The position numbers and the translations under genes were made by a program. A stretch of DNA of 64,000 bases from Progne subis subis (Eukaryota > Chordata > Aves > Passeriformes > Hirundinidae). The notes under the pieces were generated by a model. It searched no databases, was not told the DNA's origin, and saw nothing but the letters and a program-made list of their open reading frames with translations. Shown here one piece after another: positions 1 to 13,900 of this stretch. The stretch is from the NCBI GenBank assembly GCA_022316685.1, contig JAKJHU010000039.1, forward strand, positions 5,928,532 through 5,992,531, given 5' to 3'. Every line of letters begins with the position of its first letter. Within the stretch, counting starts at the first letter, position 1.

Positions 1-455
1 GAAGTCACCAAACCACTCTACCGACTGGCCACTACTTAATGCTTTTGCTGTACTTAGTACTTAGATGCAGATTACAAAGCCTGTCTCTCAGTCAATGTCA
101 GTGAAGAACAGATAAGATGATAAGACCCTTTATGCCTCTTGTGTTCTGTCACGGGGTCTAAGATGGAGATATTTTTCCATCAGGGCTAAAACTCACTGTT
201 GATACTAACTTCTGAATTTTTTTCAGTTCATGTAACAGTGTAATAAAACACTCTTTACAAACCTTTTCCAATCTATGCATTTCCTGAGAAACTTTAAAAT
301 ATGAAGCTAAGATTTCAAACTGATATACTGGTCTGAATTACTGATTGTTCCTACAGCATTCAAAATACTCAATATCAAGAGTATTACTCAAAATAGCAGT
401 TGAATAATAATCATTGCAAATCTCCTAATTTAAGAATAAACAACATATAATGAAG

Positions 456-496
<41 letters not shown>

Positions 497-3400
497 GTGG
501 ATTCACTTGTACTGGGAGCAAACTAACTTTTTAAGAGGTTGGTGGTCTTGTGATTTGAAAGTTGAGGGCAGTCAGTGCTGTAAATTCAGGCTTTTAACAG
601 GGAGGAGTATGTGATAAAATCAATCTAATTGATTATGAAGGATGTGCTACTTTTATACAGTGTTCTGCACACAGAGCAGAAACTTCTCATCATACTCGTA
701 GGAGAAGACCAAATGTATCCAACATTTTCTATCACGCACTTTATTATCTAGGAATTAGCATGTTCTCTTGACCTGCTAGGTTAAGTTATCAGGTGATAAT
801 TTTCACACGACAAGAAGAGGAAACAGGATAAGAAAAACTTGATTCTTTAAAAGTTTCCTTTCAGTCACTGCAGTTGGAACTAAAGTGGAATGAGTACCTT
901 TAAAAAGGATGAAAATATGGGTTTCTGGAATGTATAGTATACAAGTATAGTATGTGTTTTTGTGTTTGTGTGTATGTGAAAATTAATTGAGTACAAGGCT
1001 TCATATCCAAATTTGTAGAAGTGATTTGTTCAAGTAAAATATCCTTTCAGAAGAGATAAAAAATAACATTGTATTTTCATATTAGCAGGAATGAATTTAT
1101 TTTTTTTAAATTATACCTTACCACAAATCTTTTCCACTGTACTGTTTGATAAACTAAAGTGGAATGTTACCTATAATTGGATGAATCATCAGCTTTGGGA
1201 ATTTGCATTAATTTCTTTTGTTGTGACAAGTAATACTGGTATGAAAGAGGTCTCAAGAATACCAAATACTTCTAAGTTATTAGTCATTGAAACATAATAT
1301 GGTAGGGAAAACTAGGTATTGTAAAACAGGTATGAGACTTACCTTGCTTAAAATTTAACTTCAAAGCTTCTTGCAATTAACCAATAGAAAAGACTTTAAC
1401 TAATAAAGTGAACTCTGGTTACATTTCTGTTGGCAAAAGCCGGTTACTTCCTACCAATAACTATGTGTGCTTTGGGATAGAAATAATGTTTAGAGTTCCT
1501 TGATAGAGGTACTTGATATGCTGAGGTCACATTGCTTCTCAAATTGTTTAGCCGAAAGGGTAGTACTAAAGTTTTGGGGATGTGGTGCGTCCTCCTTGGC
1601 TTGGTTGTCCAGTATTATGAAAACATGCTGAATTACTAAATTAACCCCGTATTAAGTAACATGGTTATTAATATTTGCTTTTCTCTACTGTTGGGTCGGT
1701 GTATATATATCTAGAAGACCATAAGGTGCTTGCTGCTATGGTTGCCTTTGCTAAATCCTCTTCTTGCCTCTTCTTTGTTGACATGTCATCTTCTGTTGTC
1801 ATTTGGAAATCACATATTGTTCGTTTTCAATCCTGTATTTTGCAGTGCTGGGGTGTTCAGATGCTGGTGTGCTGGTGTAGCGGTGCTCTCTGTCTGGTGT
1901 GAGGCTTTGTGATGTTTTCTTAGCTTGTGTAGAAAGGCTGACTAGCACCAGGGTGATAATGATGCTTTTTGCAATGTGTTAATTAAATTTTATAAATGCA
2001 TGTTGAGTAAATCCAGTGGAACCGGTTTTTGAAGTAAAATACAAACACTACGCACTCAGACTTCCTCCATAAACAAATGATTGTGATTCATCTTGCAGTG
2101 TTTCATGAACTGTACGTTTCTTTCCTGGTTAGTTGTCTGTTCAATGAACACTGGTTGGCTTGCACACTCTCCATTTTGTGTTGTATACATTTCATGTTTA
2201 TAACAGGTACTAAAATGATATATAAAACAGTTTTCTATTTTTGTTTCTTCTTTGAAGATCCCTTTTAAAGCGATACTGAGATTCTCAAGAACGAACAATT
2301 TGTTAAACACAAGGGTGGAGTTGATAAAATTGTACCAGCAGAGATGCATATTTTCATATTTGGCACTGGTGTTTCCTACTTGATGGCAGTCTACAAATAT
2401 TTACATACTGCAAAAGTAAATGAGTTACTGTGGTAGCTGTTGCTGTTTCTTGCTTTGACAGGAAGGAGTCAATTCTCCGTGTCAGAGTTCAGTCACAGAC
2501 TATACACACAGGTGTGGAGTGTTGCACACACAGCTTCTGCTGCAGCTGCCATTTTGTCATCTCGGAAGTCTGTTCAGACCTCCTTCTCCTTTTTTGTCCC
2601 CGCTTATTGTGCTTTAGAATATTAACTGATCGTTAGAAAGGAGCATTTCTATTTGTCATTTATTTTTCAGTGTCAGTGCTTCAACAGTTTTTTTTCTTTG
2701 AGCTGCGTGTGTGTTGTCCTTAGGACTTGTTTTGTACAGAGCATACAAGAACTTGTGTGTGTCATACTTTGTTTCACAAGAAGAGATCAGAGAGCCCTAT
2801 GCAAGATGGTCAGTGTTGTGACAGGTATTGTACAGATTGAACTCAGTCAGGGCAGGGAAGGGATATTCTGGATCAGAAAAAGATGGATGTGCTACCTGTG
2901 TCCCACTGAAGGTGTTTGTTTCTCTACCCTGGAGCTGGAACACTGAATAGTCTCGAGAGCTGTCCGTCACTAATGTTGGCCAGGGGAGGTCACCCAGGCC
3001 ATGAGGGAGCAGATCTTATTGACGCACTAGATCTGGGAGGAAGAGAGCTGAAGTTCTATATTTGCAGTGTGATGTGGCTGGCCTGGTGGTCTAGGAACAC
3101 TTCCTGCATTTCATTAAATGCTGTATATGAATTCGATACTCCTAACAGGCACTATAACAGCTGGATGAGCTCTCTTGCATAGTAATAGTATTGTTTTAAA
3201 GCAAGTGCCAGATGTAGAGGCTTATTGCCCACAGGCACAGATCTGTTCAGCTGCTAATATCAGCTTCTCTTGTTCTGTCTGTAGCACGAGTTTTCCCCTT
3301 GCTCCCTCAGATGTTATCTGCCTCAGCAAACTGGTGCCTTGGCACTTTTAGGGCATGTTGTGGTGCTGATGGTCTCAGTTAAGCTACAGTTAGATTTGCC

Positions 3401-4540
3401 CGCCTTCCCTTCCCATAATATCTGGGGTTACTTTGGTGCTGTGTCACATCCATAGAAATCTTCCCTGAGCTGATTATCAGGAACAATCACTCTGCTTCTG
3501 GGATGTTCATAACAAATCTGCAAATTGTTGGATGGGCTGTGAGTTTAACAGGATGGGTGCTCATTAGAAGTTTCAAATTAAAATGCTGACAAGCTGGAGC
3601 TGCTGCATTGCACCTGTTGTGTTGGTGTTGCTGCTGTTGCAGCTGCTGCCTCTATCTCTCTTGTGTTCCTCGCTGCAAAGTGTGCATCTCTTTAGGAGCT
3701 GAGGTTCTGGAGAACCGAACTGTGAGCACTTTGGAGCAGTGAATTGCCTTCTTGAAGTATAACAACTGCAAATAGTAATGACCCATCAGGGCCTTGGAGC
3801 ATTACTGCTGTTTGTTTAATAAATTATAAACCAAATATATCTTAAGTGAATATAGATAATTTAAAGTTTCTGCTGCTTACTACAGGGGATTCAGGATTAT
3901 CTATTTGGGTCTATTTTTCGGATGTGTTGAAAGAGCCATTTACATTTGAACTCTTAAGAAGAGAGCATTCTGCACCAATAAATGATGGTTTGTTTAATCA
4001 TATTGTTCTCACTACAGTTCTTAAGCAAAAACAATTTCAGAAGCATTTTGTACTTTAAAGGTTTGCAGGTTTCTGATTCCTATACTAGCCTTAAAATTTC
4101 TCACTCTTTCTAGCATTTCCTGTGATCCACAGGAAAGATAAAATGTATTAGCACAGAGAAACTTGTAGTGTGTTCTGTAGATTTATTTTGAACCTGTTCG
4201 CCATCAAGCTTTTCTGTACTAATGCTCCCACCTGGAAGAGCAGTGCTAGCAAACATTGCCTTTTTTAAAAACACCTGTAAAAGCTGTCAGATTTTCTTTT
4301 TGTGAATGATACACGTACGTGTAAAAATCACAGTTGCTGCCCGACATGTCGGCAGTCTAAATAAACCAAGAAGCAAACTAGAAGGGGCGGGGAAGAGAGG
4401 ACGTACATGTCTGTTTTTAGATGTGACTTAATAGATGGGTTTGGTATATTTTTTCATGATTAGATTAGTGGTTGCTCTTTGTTGGTGGTGGTTGTCTTTC
4501 ACAGGTATGTAGCTTTGACCTGAGATGTGCCTTTGTTTAG
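1..4540. other. Left flank, no recognised gene
   Basis: About 4.5 kb of AT-rich DNA. Open frames on both strands are short (under 100 codons), overlap each other on opposite strands and show no family motif. I could not find an exon with a convincing acceptor, donor and phase that would extend the methyltransferase-like gene further 5'. The stretch may be an upstream intron of that gene or intergenic DNA. Apart from a long T run at 459-495 I see nothing definable in it. Confidence 0.5.
459..495. repeat. poly(T) tract, 37 nt
   Basis: An uninterrupted run of 37 T. It could be the oligo-A tail of an old retrocopy inserted on the minus strand, or a simple homopolymer. I see no retrocopy body beside it, so only the tract itself is claimed. 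Confidence 0.95.
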
Positions 4541-4660
4541 AACCAGTTCAACATCCTCAAGGCAGTGAGATGTCCAGACAAAATGGAATTTCATCTAGTC
4601 CTTCTTTTGAGGAAAACATAACAAGAAAAGAGCATACAGCAGATCTTGTGCTGAATGCCA
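4541..4660 (+). CDS. Candidate 5' coding exon with ATG at 4570 (methyltransferase-like gene)
   Basis: A pyrimidine-rich acceptor (CTTTGTTTAG) precedes 4541. The frame is open throughout, with an ATG at 4570-4572, and reads MSRQNGISSSPSFEENITRK, then continues to ...DLVLNA. If it is spliced at 4660 (A, then GTTAGG), its single leftover base completes the AAT codon needed by the exon at 6015, giving NDFDELV. The phase fits, the length is normal and the polar, serine-rich composition suits an N-terminus. The weak point is the donor GTTAGG, which departs from consensus. The frame is also open upstream of the ATG to the acceptor (PVQHPQGSE), so the true start could lie in an earlier exon. It may be a chance frame. 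Confidence 0.42.
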
Positions 4661-4908
4661 GTTAGGAACATCATACTCTTAACATAAAATTGGGGTTATA
4701 AGCAAAATGTTGGCTGCAAGATGTGAAAGTCTGGTAAGAGCAAATAAACCTTTAGCTGGAGTGTCTGGTTCTCAATACTGCAGGTCAAAAAGGATGAGAG
4801 TCCAGGAGATCCAAAGGGAAGTGTTGAGAAACATCACACTCTAGGAAAAAAAACCAACCAAACAAAAAAACAAACAACAAAACAAAACAAAACAAAACAA
4901 AACAAAAC

Positions 4909-4940
<32 letters not shown>

Positions 4941-7900
4941 AAAAAAAAAAAAACACCAAAACAAAACAAAAAAAAAAAAAAACAAGAAAAAAACACCAAA
5001 AAAACAAAAAAGGGAAAGATCTGGATAGGCAAATTCTGTTTTTTCTTGGAAAGAAGACTGATGTGACACATCATAAGTCTTCAGGGAAATGAACAGTTAC
5101 TTTATAATGGATAGGAACAGAGTTTTCTATTTCCATTTTGAGTGAGGCAGATAATACTAAGTAGTGGCAGAAGAAATTAAATCAGTAATTAAGAAGGGTA
5201 TTCCTTTCTAATATTAAGGGTAGTCAAGCACTGGAATAGATGGCTAAGGGTGGTTGTAGAGTCTCCAGCATTAACAATTATTTTCAAAGGAGCAGTTTGG
5301 AGAAGTAATGACATTTACTATTGATTGAGCCTTGGAAGAAGAAAGGATTAGTGTCTTCACATGGTTTTCTTCTCAATCTTTTTTCTAGATGTCTTTAGAA
5401 GAATGTGCTAAAGTAATGTAGGAATATCCTGGAAAAATAGCAAGAATTTACAGCGTGGCTTTGCAAAAATGTATTGGTTTACATACATTCCTGTTTTCCT
5501 TCTCATTTGAAATATTTTGATAGTTTAGGTAATGTAAAATATATTGTGAGTTGAACTGTTGAACTGTGCATTATCCCTGAATTTTTGTAAGTTTATTAGA
5601 AAGATCATACATATAAAAAGAAACTTGTATTAAAAAAAAGCCTGCATTCAGGCAACTATTGAGTATTAAAATTTCTCCAATAGTTCAAAAACATCTTTGA
5701 TGTTTTTTATATCTTAAGCTGAAACAGTATCACTTTTGTGGCAGCCCAGACCGTCATATGTGAGTTATAAATTTATAAATATGAAAATAATTGGAGATTT
5801 CAGAAAAGCAGTGCCTTTATTTTACGTGGCAGTTATTACAATCCAAATCTGTCATTGGCTGGAAAAGCTAACAAAGGCTGAAAAATGCATACAAATAAAA
5901 AACCTTATCCATCTGGTGTTGTTTATGTCTAGCAACTGTATTGTACTGGTCATCACTTAGTCCACATGATCTGCATATGATTGTTCAGGAGGTTTTGTTT
6001 TTCTTGATTTATAGATGACTTTGATGAGCTTGTGGTGAGTAACAGTGATGTTGTGCTCAGAAATATCGCTGAAGATTTGCGGAATTGTTTACCCATCGAG
6101 GCAATGTTTACTTCGGAACATCAAGCTGTTCAGAAAGTAAGCTAATTGTTATGGTCTGCTTTTGCTGAACCACATCATTTATTCTGATACCATTTTTAGC
6201 AGTAGTTCGCAATAGAGAATGAACATGGATTGAAGTATGTGAAATCTCAGTTGGGTTCTCAGGTCTGTTGCTCTATGTTTGCATGATTCCAAGAAGGTTT
6301 CTTCACAGTTTTTAGTACTTTGATCATGTGCTATTTCAAATAGCTTTCTTTCTGTATGGTATGGCAACCTGTCACGGCGATTCTTTAATGCTAGCTCCAT
6401 AATAGACTCTAACAGCCCCCTTAAAGACAACAAGAACACAGGGCCAGTGTTTTGCTGTTGCCATAATGTGGGCAGCCCAGAGATGATATCCAGCTCTTTT
6501 CAGATTCTGACGTCTCAGAAAGAGGTGGGCTGTGAGTCCTGTAGGAGGAGAGTGCACCTTTTCTACTTGAGCTGTCTGTGTACAAGGGAAGTTAATGTAT
6601 TTCCCAGAAAAGTGGTGTGTTCCTCTTCAGTGGGAAAAGTGGATTGGCCACATGCAGAAACCCTGGAAAAGGGAGGAAATATGAGTAGGAGGATGAAGAT
6701 TATGCCCCTTGAAATGATGAGAAGGCAAGCATCCCAACTTTTGATTGAAAGTGAATATACTTTTGATTGAAAGTGACCTGTATTAATCAGGGGTGCTTCT
6801 AGATAAGAGGCATAAGGCATGATGATGAAAACAGTTAGTTGAGGCTGAGAAGCAGAATTGACCTTTCTGCTAAATTTAAGTTACCTTCTCCTCATTAAAA
6901 GAAGAGAAAAAACTTCCTTTACCCCGTATGTTCTCTATAGCCAAGCAAGCACTAAAGAGACAACATTCACATCAGGCCCCCTGCTCAGGTATCACAACCA
7001 GCTTGCTTTCATTTGTCGGCTGCCACTTACTGGTTATTTCAATGGAATTTGATGACCCAGTTTTCATGCAGGATTTCTGTTGTTTTTTTGGCGGGGGGGG
7101 GATTTAATTGTTGCATAGGGGAAAACATGGATTATGGGGATTTTGGGTAATGTAGGATGGTGGCACAGTTAACGTGTGACAGTGTAAGTGAAGTTAGAAG
7201 ACTTGGTTATGCCTTTCTAAGGTTTTGTTCCTCTTCTCAGATACATCAGCATCCACTGCCCATGATTCATGTTGATGCATTCCTTTATGATGATGATGTT
7301 GTTGATTCATTGTGTGAGGAGGGGAAAATGAGTAGGAGCTACTGCACAGAGTGTGGCTCATACCAAACTGCATCTTTAGGTAAGTGTTCTTTTGAGAACA
7401 AGAGAAACAAATTGAGTTTAACTAAACTGGTTTGTGCAGTGACTCAGCTGGACGAGACAACATCCAGCTGATGGAGGACTTTGTCCAGACTGGTGCAATT
7501 CACAGGCCGAAATTATTTCCAATAACCAGTGGAAGGAGCCTCCTACACAAGTAAGTTGAATTAATTTGCAGTGTATGAGTGACAGTTGTTGGCCACAAAA
7601 ACTGGGCAGGTAAGAGGCAGACTATATACCACTGGAGAGGAAGATGCCAAGAGGAAGACAATGCTGTAGAATTCATGCAGTAGCCTCGGTCTCCTCTCAC
7701 ATGCTGAAAAACAGTAGAAAACACCATCTGTCTTAAAGCCTTTGTGTGGTGAGGTACAGATCAGTGCTGTTGCCAGTACAGCACAGCCATTGAAGGAATG
7801 GTTTATATGGAAAACGTTCCATTCATTAAAACTTTGGAGCTGAAATTAAAACCATTAATATGTCTGCCCATAAAAAGTTTTGTACAAATTGCATTGAGCC

Positions 7901-10900
7901 TTAGGTACTACGTTTCCTTTTTCAGTTAAACAGTTCCAAGTTACTTTGTTTTGTATTCTTTAACATATGTTACTTTGCAGAAAAAGGTAATTCAGTTTCA
8001 TGAAGGATTTTAAAATTCTCCCTGTTAGGCAAAGAATCCCCAGACTTGGGACAGGTTGCTTGGCTGATTACCTCTGATCTGCAAATCCTGGTGTTCCAGG
8101 GATCCCAGCACTAGTGCAGGCAAGAAACCACACAAGTTTTCAGTGAAGATAATTCTTCAGGTTATTATTTCAATGGTTAATTAAATAGTTAGTACTGCCC
8201 ACCCAACACCTTTGTTCTGTTCTTATTTCCCAGAGTTTATTTCGCATTCCTTTTCCCTCATGGAACTGAAGTTTCTTTATCAACATGTACTGCCTGACCT
8301 GACAGGAAAGGTAGTGGTTGACGTTGGCTCCAGGCTTGGTGCAGTGCTATTTGCGGTAACTTCCAGCACAGGAATTCATATTTTATTAGTGTGACAAAAA
8401 TATTCCCTCTTTTCTGACTTCCTACTCTCATTAGTCAATCTTGGATGGGTCATTCTGAGAGGCACCTCTGACTTTACTCTCTGAATAGTGTAAGGTTCTG
8501 TTTACTAGTGATTTCAGCTCTTCCTCTGTTCCTCACAAGAGGGAATACAAATGATCTTGCTTATGGAGAGGAAAAATCTGTTGTCCAACAGAGTAGCATA
8601 TTGCTGTCACACATGCTGCTCTTTTGCTTGTTCCTGCTGTCTCTCTCATAAGTTTGTCCTATTTTGTCTTGACCATGCCTATATATAGATTAGTTATGTT
8701 AAATTCCTTTATGAAGCCGATAAACTGTTAAAATACACAAAGGAAGACTTTGATATGAATTTGTCTCCAAAAACATATTGTCTTGCTCTGCACTTTAAAA
8801 TGCACATAAAATACTTCTTCAAGAAACTTGAGTGCAATTTTGATTGCTTTTGGCATAGCTGGTACAACATATGGCCAACAGCAATGCAAAACACACATTA
8901 TTACTTTTTTTAAAAAGTCAGTCTCTGTTTAGGGCTCAATCTTGCAAACACTTGAGCATGTGATTTTACTCATTTGAATAATCTAATTTTGGGATTACTC
9001 AAATGAGGAAAGTTACTCCCATTTGTAAATATTTGCAGCATTGGGTCCTTAAATGGTAACACTTCTGCTTGGCTGAATTTGTTTTGAATTATTTAAATGC
9101 TTGTTTTATTATAGCAGATGATACTCACAAATCACTCTTTCAAAAGAGTCCACTTCATAACATGGTCTTGCCTTGGAGGAGGGATGACTTCACCTTCACA
9201 GGTTGCTTTTCTACACTCTGAGTTGAATGGTTTCAGAAAACCTGAATGATGACATACATGTGCATCTCAGATATTCTGTATCTTCAGCATTGTTTGTCTT
9301 TGCCATTGTTGTCAAAGTAATTATAGTGCTCAGTGGAGACAGTGGCACTTAAAGCAGTATCTTTGTTAGGGCACTGTATGCTCAAGTATTTGTACTTTTT
9401 TTCTCTAACATTTCCAACAACTTCCCAAAATCTTAGTCCAAAACAAAACTATTTTTTGGGCTTAATATTAAGTAATAATTTAGGGGTTTTTTGCATATGT
9501 ATGAAGCATCTGAAAATGTCAGTAATACAGTAACTTAGAGGTACTGACAAAGACTTGGTATCAAAATGTCCCACTATATTATTGGTATATTGTCCTCCAT
9601 TTTCACTGATTTTGACTATGTTGTCTCATATTTTTGTTCTTTTCTCTGGATAGCTTCTTCTTCAATTCTCCCAAGAAACAAAAATTACACGTAGAGTCTT
9701 TTCCCTTCATACTATTTTTGTAACTTGTTTTGTACACCTTTGTTCTTTCTTAGACTATTTTCCATCTGTTTTGCAGTTGAAGTGAACTTTGATCTTCCCT
9801 TTTCTTCTTGTTATTTTGACGTGTCATTTTGGATCTCTTAATAAAATTTGTGAGGCTTAAGTGGGAATTGCCAAATCAGGAGCTTAGCTCTGAAAAATAT
9901 TTCATGCCCACTGAAAGACATTTGTCAACTTGCTATTTTAAAATGCTTTTTAATCTTAACTCGTGTTCTATTCTCTTCTATTTAAATGAAAATTTTGAAC
10001 TTGTTTTAAAGGCATTAAAGTTACTAAATTTTCTTTTTCTAATGTAGGGTTATCTTTATAGCTCAGCTTCCCAGCTGTATGGAGTAGAAATGAATGCAGA
10101 CTTCTGCCAGTTGCAAGAAACGATGATTGCAAAGTACGAGTTCATTGACAGAATAAAGGTAACTAAATATATGTTTTAGTTCATGTATTTTTAAGCACTG
10201 TGTAGAAGGTATCTGGTTTATGTGAGTGACTGGTAAATCAGCATTCTGAGAAGCTTCTGCCTTTGCTTGTTTTCATCCTAAACAAAGCCTTTGCATTAGG
10301 AAAAAAAGATGTTATAGCAGAGAGGAAGAGGGAAATTATCAAAATATGAATCACTTAGCCTTTTTCCTGACTGGACTTACCCATTGGCTCAAACAAAACA
10401 GACATATCTTAGCTGATCCTCCCAGTGAAATCAATGACATCATTGCCACTCAGGTCTGTGAAACTGAGTGTATAAAGAATTTCTGTCACAAACACAAAAG
10501 TAAATGTGTGTGATTCACTTTTATTAGCAGAAAACTGTTTGTAGGATTTGCAAATTTGCATCTAAGGACACCTAAAGGACTTAAATTTATCTGTATTTCC
10601 TTTCATAGAATGTCAGTGTATATGTACTTTCCTCAAACAAAATGGGTTTCAAAGTGCTACCATTATGGGAATAATTTTCCTAATTTCATTATGGGAATAG
10701 CTACTAATATTTTAAGGAGGAAAAAAAATGCTTTCTGGACCATACACTTTATTTTGTTACCAGCAAAAGTTGGTAAGTAGAATACGCTGAGTAGAATACT
10801 GGCTTTAATCCTGTGTTGCATGCATGTACTCGTGAATGAAGTCACACAAACTGCTGAGTATAGTAATTTCTTGGGTATTAAGGTAACCCAATTTTAAACT

Positions 10901-13900
10901 AGAAAGAAATAATAAACATAAAATATTTAACACAGAGTAAGCAGTATCACTGCGTTGCTCAGTTCAGTCACAGTTGCTGACAGTTTATCCATAACCTTTG
11001 GGTTTTGCGTATGTTTTGTGTTCATAGCACTTTATGGTGATGAAACTGAAAGTACAGTTAGGAACTCTGTCAAGTTAATTCCGTGGAACTGGAGATCTAT
11101 AAGCATGCTTTTCAACCCTGTATATTTTTTATTATAAGCTTTTATGTATTTTTTTCACACCTTGTAATTCTGTTGAAGTATTCATTTTGGAGCGTAAAGA
11201 TAAGATAATAGGTTTTCAAAGCAGTGCCCGAGGATTTAGCTATTTGAGTCTCATTAAATGCTAATTTAGTCATGTGACTCCTGTTATCACACTCCTTTGA
11301 ACATTTCAATCTTAGATTTTTATTTCACCCCCAAATGAATTCTCTCTAGGGGTACATATCAGCTTGAAAAATTGTGAGAATCCAGATGCTGGTCATAATT
11401 CATGACACAAGTTTGAAAATTATTTTAGAGACTCTTTTTAAATAGAGATTGTTTCTTTCAAGCTATTCTGAATTTTTATTAGAGTATGTTCATAAAGGAT
11501 AGCAAAGTGAAATAATATCTTTAATGGCTACATCTCTGATTGAACCTTGTATTTCTTTGGTCAACACTTGGTTTGTTAAAGTACCTAGAAGGTTGCTCAG
11601 CATCTTTTGCCATTTGAGGAAACACTGGGAGGAAGGTAAACAGTTCAGCAGATCTTAGGAAACTTGAGACCTCAATTCAGAAATTGCCTGTAGTCATGAA
11701 AGGCTTGTGTGTATTCCACTGGACAACAGGGCAGTTTTAAAATCAATTGCTGCCTCCTCTGTTGTGCTGGCACACAGCCAGACAGATCAGGAACCGGTCA
11801 GCTGAAGCAAACCCAGCAATATTGGAGTTTTGACTAGAGCAGTACCTGGGTCTGGCTCGTTGTGCAGCCACTCATGCTTATGTAGTACCAAATTTCCCAA
11901 GAGGAATGAGGATGTATCTGGGGAGAACAAGGTGCTTAAGTCACTTTGGTCAGTATGGTCACCTACTCTGTAAATGCAGAGTAATCTTAAGTATCATTCA
12001 GGTCAAGGAAATATCAACATACCTTCAAAGTTTTCCAGTAGTTTAAGCATCTTTCTGAATTATGGTTTAAAATATTAGGACTGCCATTAGTATCCCATCC
12101 TGTGCATGGGGTTATTCTTCCCCAGGTGTAGGACCCTGCATTTGCCTTTGCTGAATTTCAGAAGGTTCCTCTCTGCCCATCCCTCCATGGTATCAGGCAC
12201 ACCTTCCACACCTTCCTGTCATCAGTGAACTTGCTGAGGAGGCATCTCCCCTTCGTCCAAGCCATTAATGGATAAGTTGAACTATACTGGACCCAACACT
12301 GAGCCTCAGGGGACACCAGCAGTGACAGGCCTCCAACTAGACCCTGTGCCACTGTTTATGACCCTCTGGGATCTGCCATTCAATCAATTCTCAATCCTCG
12401 CTGTCCGCTCATCCAGCTCTCACACCCTGAGTTTGCCTATGAAGATGTGAGGAATAGTGTCAGAAGCCCTGCTGAAGTCAAAGTAGATAAAATCCACTGA
12501 TCTCCCCTCATCCATCCAGGTAGTTGGTTCTTCACAGAAGTCAATCAGATTGGTTAAGCATGACTTAAATTTAGTGAATCCATGGTGACTACTACTTATC
12601 CCTTCAAAAGATATTCCAATTTACATTTCTCATCAGATTTGGGATGCAGAATAATAGAATATCCTGAGTTGAAAAGGATGCATATGGATCATTGAGTCAG
12701 ATTGATAGATTTCTCTCTCTTTAAGAGGAAATCAAACACATCAGAGTGTTAATGAGCATCCATATCCTCCTATCTCACTTGTTTTGAAAAATGACATGAT
12801 GTGCTAATATCCTTCTTGGTAGGTGAAGGTAGATGAAATCAAAACAGCTTCTCCTTTGCTGACTGGAGGGGCAGTTGTTTAGTAGGATCCTCCAGTGCTA
12901 CTGAGCATCCTGCCTTTCCAGCATTCCCAGTCCCAATATGCATTGTGAGAATTCAGCTGTCAAATCTGGTTCTTTAGTGTCTTTTCTAGCTGTAATCCTT
13001 CAGTAACCCACTGACCCTGTGAGATGCCTTTTAATATCCTGAAAATAGCTTCAACTAGTTTAACTTCTTTGCTGAAATCATTGGACATTTGTGATAAAAT
13101 ATAGGAAAATGAAATGCAGTAAACATCACATACATCATCTCCTCTTTTATGGCACACAGTTCTAAACCAAAATTCAGATGTACTTTATTTTACTTAGCAT
13201 AATGGATTGAGTATTTTAATTAGAAGAGTTAAATCTGATTTTTTTTTTTTCATTTTTGAAAGTTATTATGTCAGTTTTATCTGCTGTGAAGCCAGTGAAA
13301 TACCTGTTTTTGTGACTGGTTCCAAAGGGTGGTAGCAGGTGTATTAGGCTGACAGGCTTCATGACTTCTTAAAGGCTGTATTCGTCTCTTAATTTATGCC
13401 TTGGGAAATTTTTCTCCTTCAGGTGGTTCATGCAGACATCTGTACTCAGCCCTCACTTCTGCAGAAGGCTGATGTTGTTGTAATGAATAATGTCTTTGAG
13501 TATTTTCTTGACAGACAGGAACAGGCCAGGTAAGCTCTCTGTCCAAACAAGTTACCTATTTCTTTGGCAATATGTGTGTAACCTTGTGAATTATGGAGAA
13601 CCTTAAGGTTGTGCTTTTTGAAGGTACATACATAATTTATATAAGGAAATTGTTTCAGAGTGCCTTCTTTTAATTATTATACTTAACTGCTTAGGTGTTC
13701 TGGCAGTTTAATGTTAAACCCACTAAACACTGCTGCTTTGTTTACCCAAACCTTGGCTTGAATCCTTGCACTGATATGTTAAAATAGTATCTTGCTGCTA
13801 AAGAATCTGAAATTACTGTATCAGCATAAAGCCTAATCTCCAGAAGATGGGTCACCGAGTTGTGGATGTCAGAGCTTTAATATGTGCAGACTACAAAGCA

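Noticed and set aside
4785..5074. Minus-strand F/C/L-rich frames that look like membrane segments
   Set aside because: They are translations of the (CAAAA)n tract.
6447..6770. 107-codon + strand frame in the intron after exon 6015-6136
   Set aside because: No domain, no matching splice phase with the surrounding exons, and it includes the local direct repeat.
10370..10490. Segment with CCAGTGAAATCAATGACATC resembling the centre of the palindromic elements
   Set aside because: I could not pair its flanks, so no inverted-repeat element can be shown.
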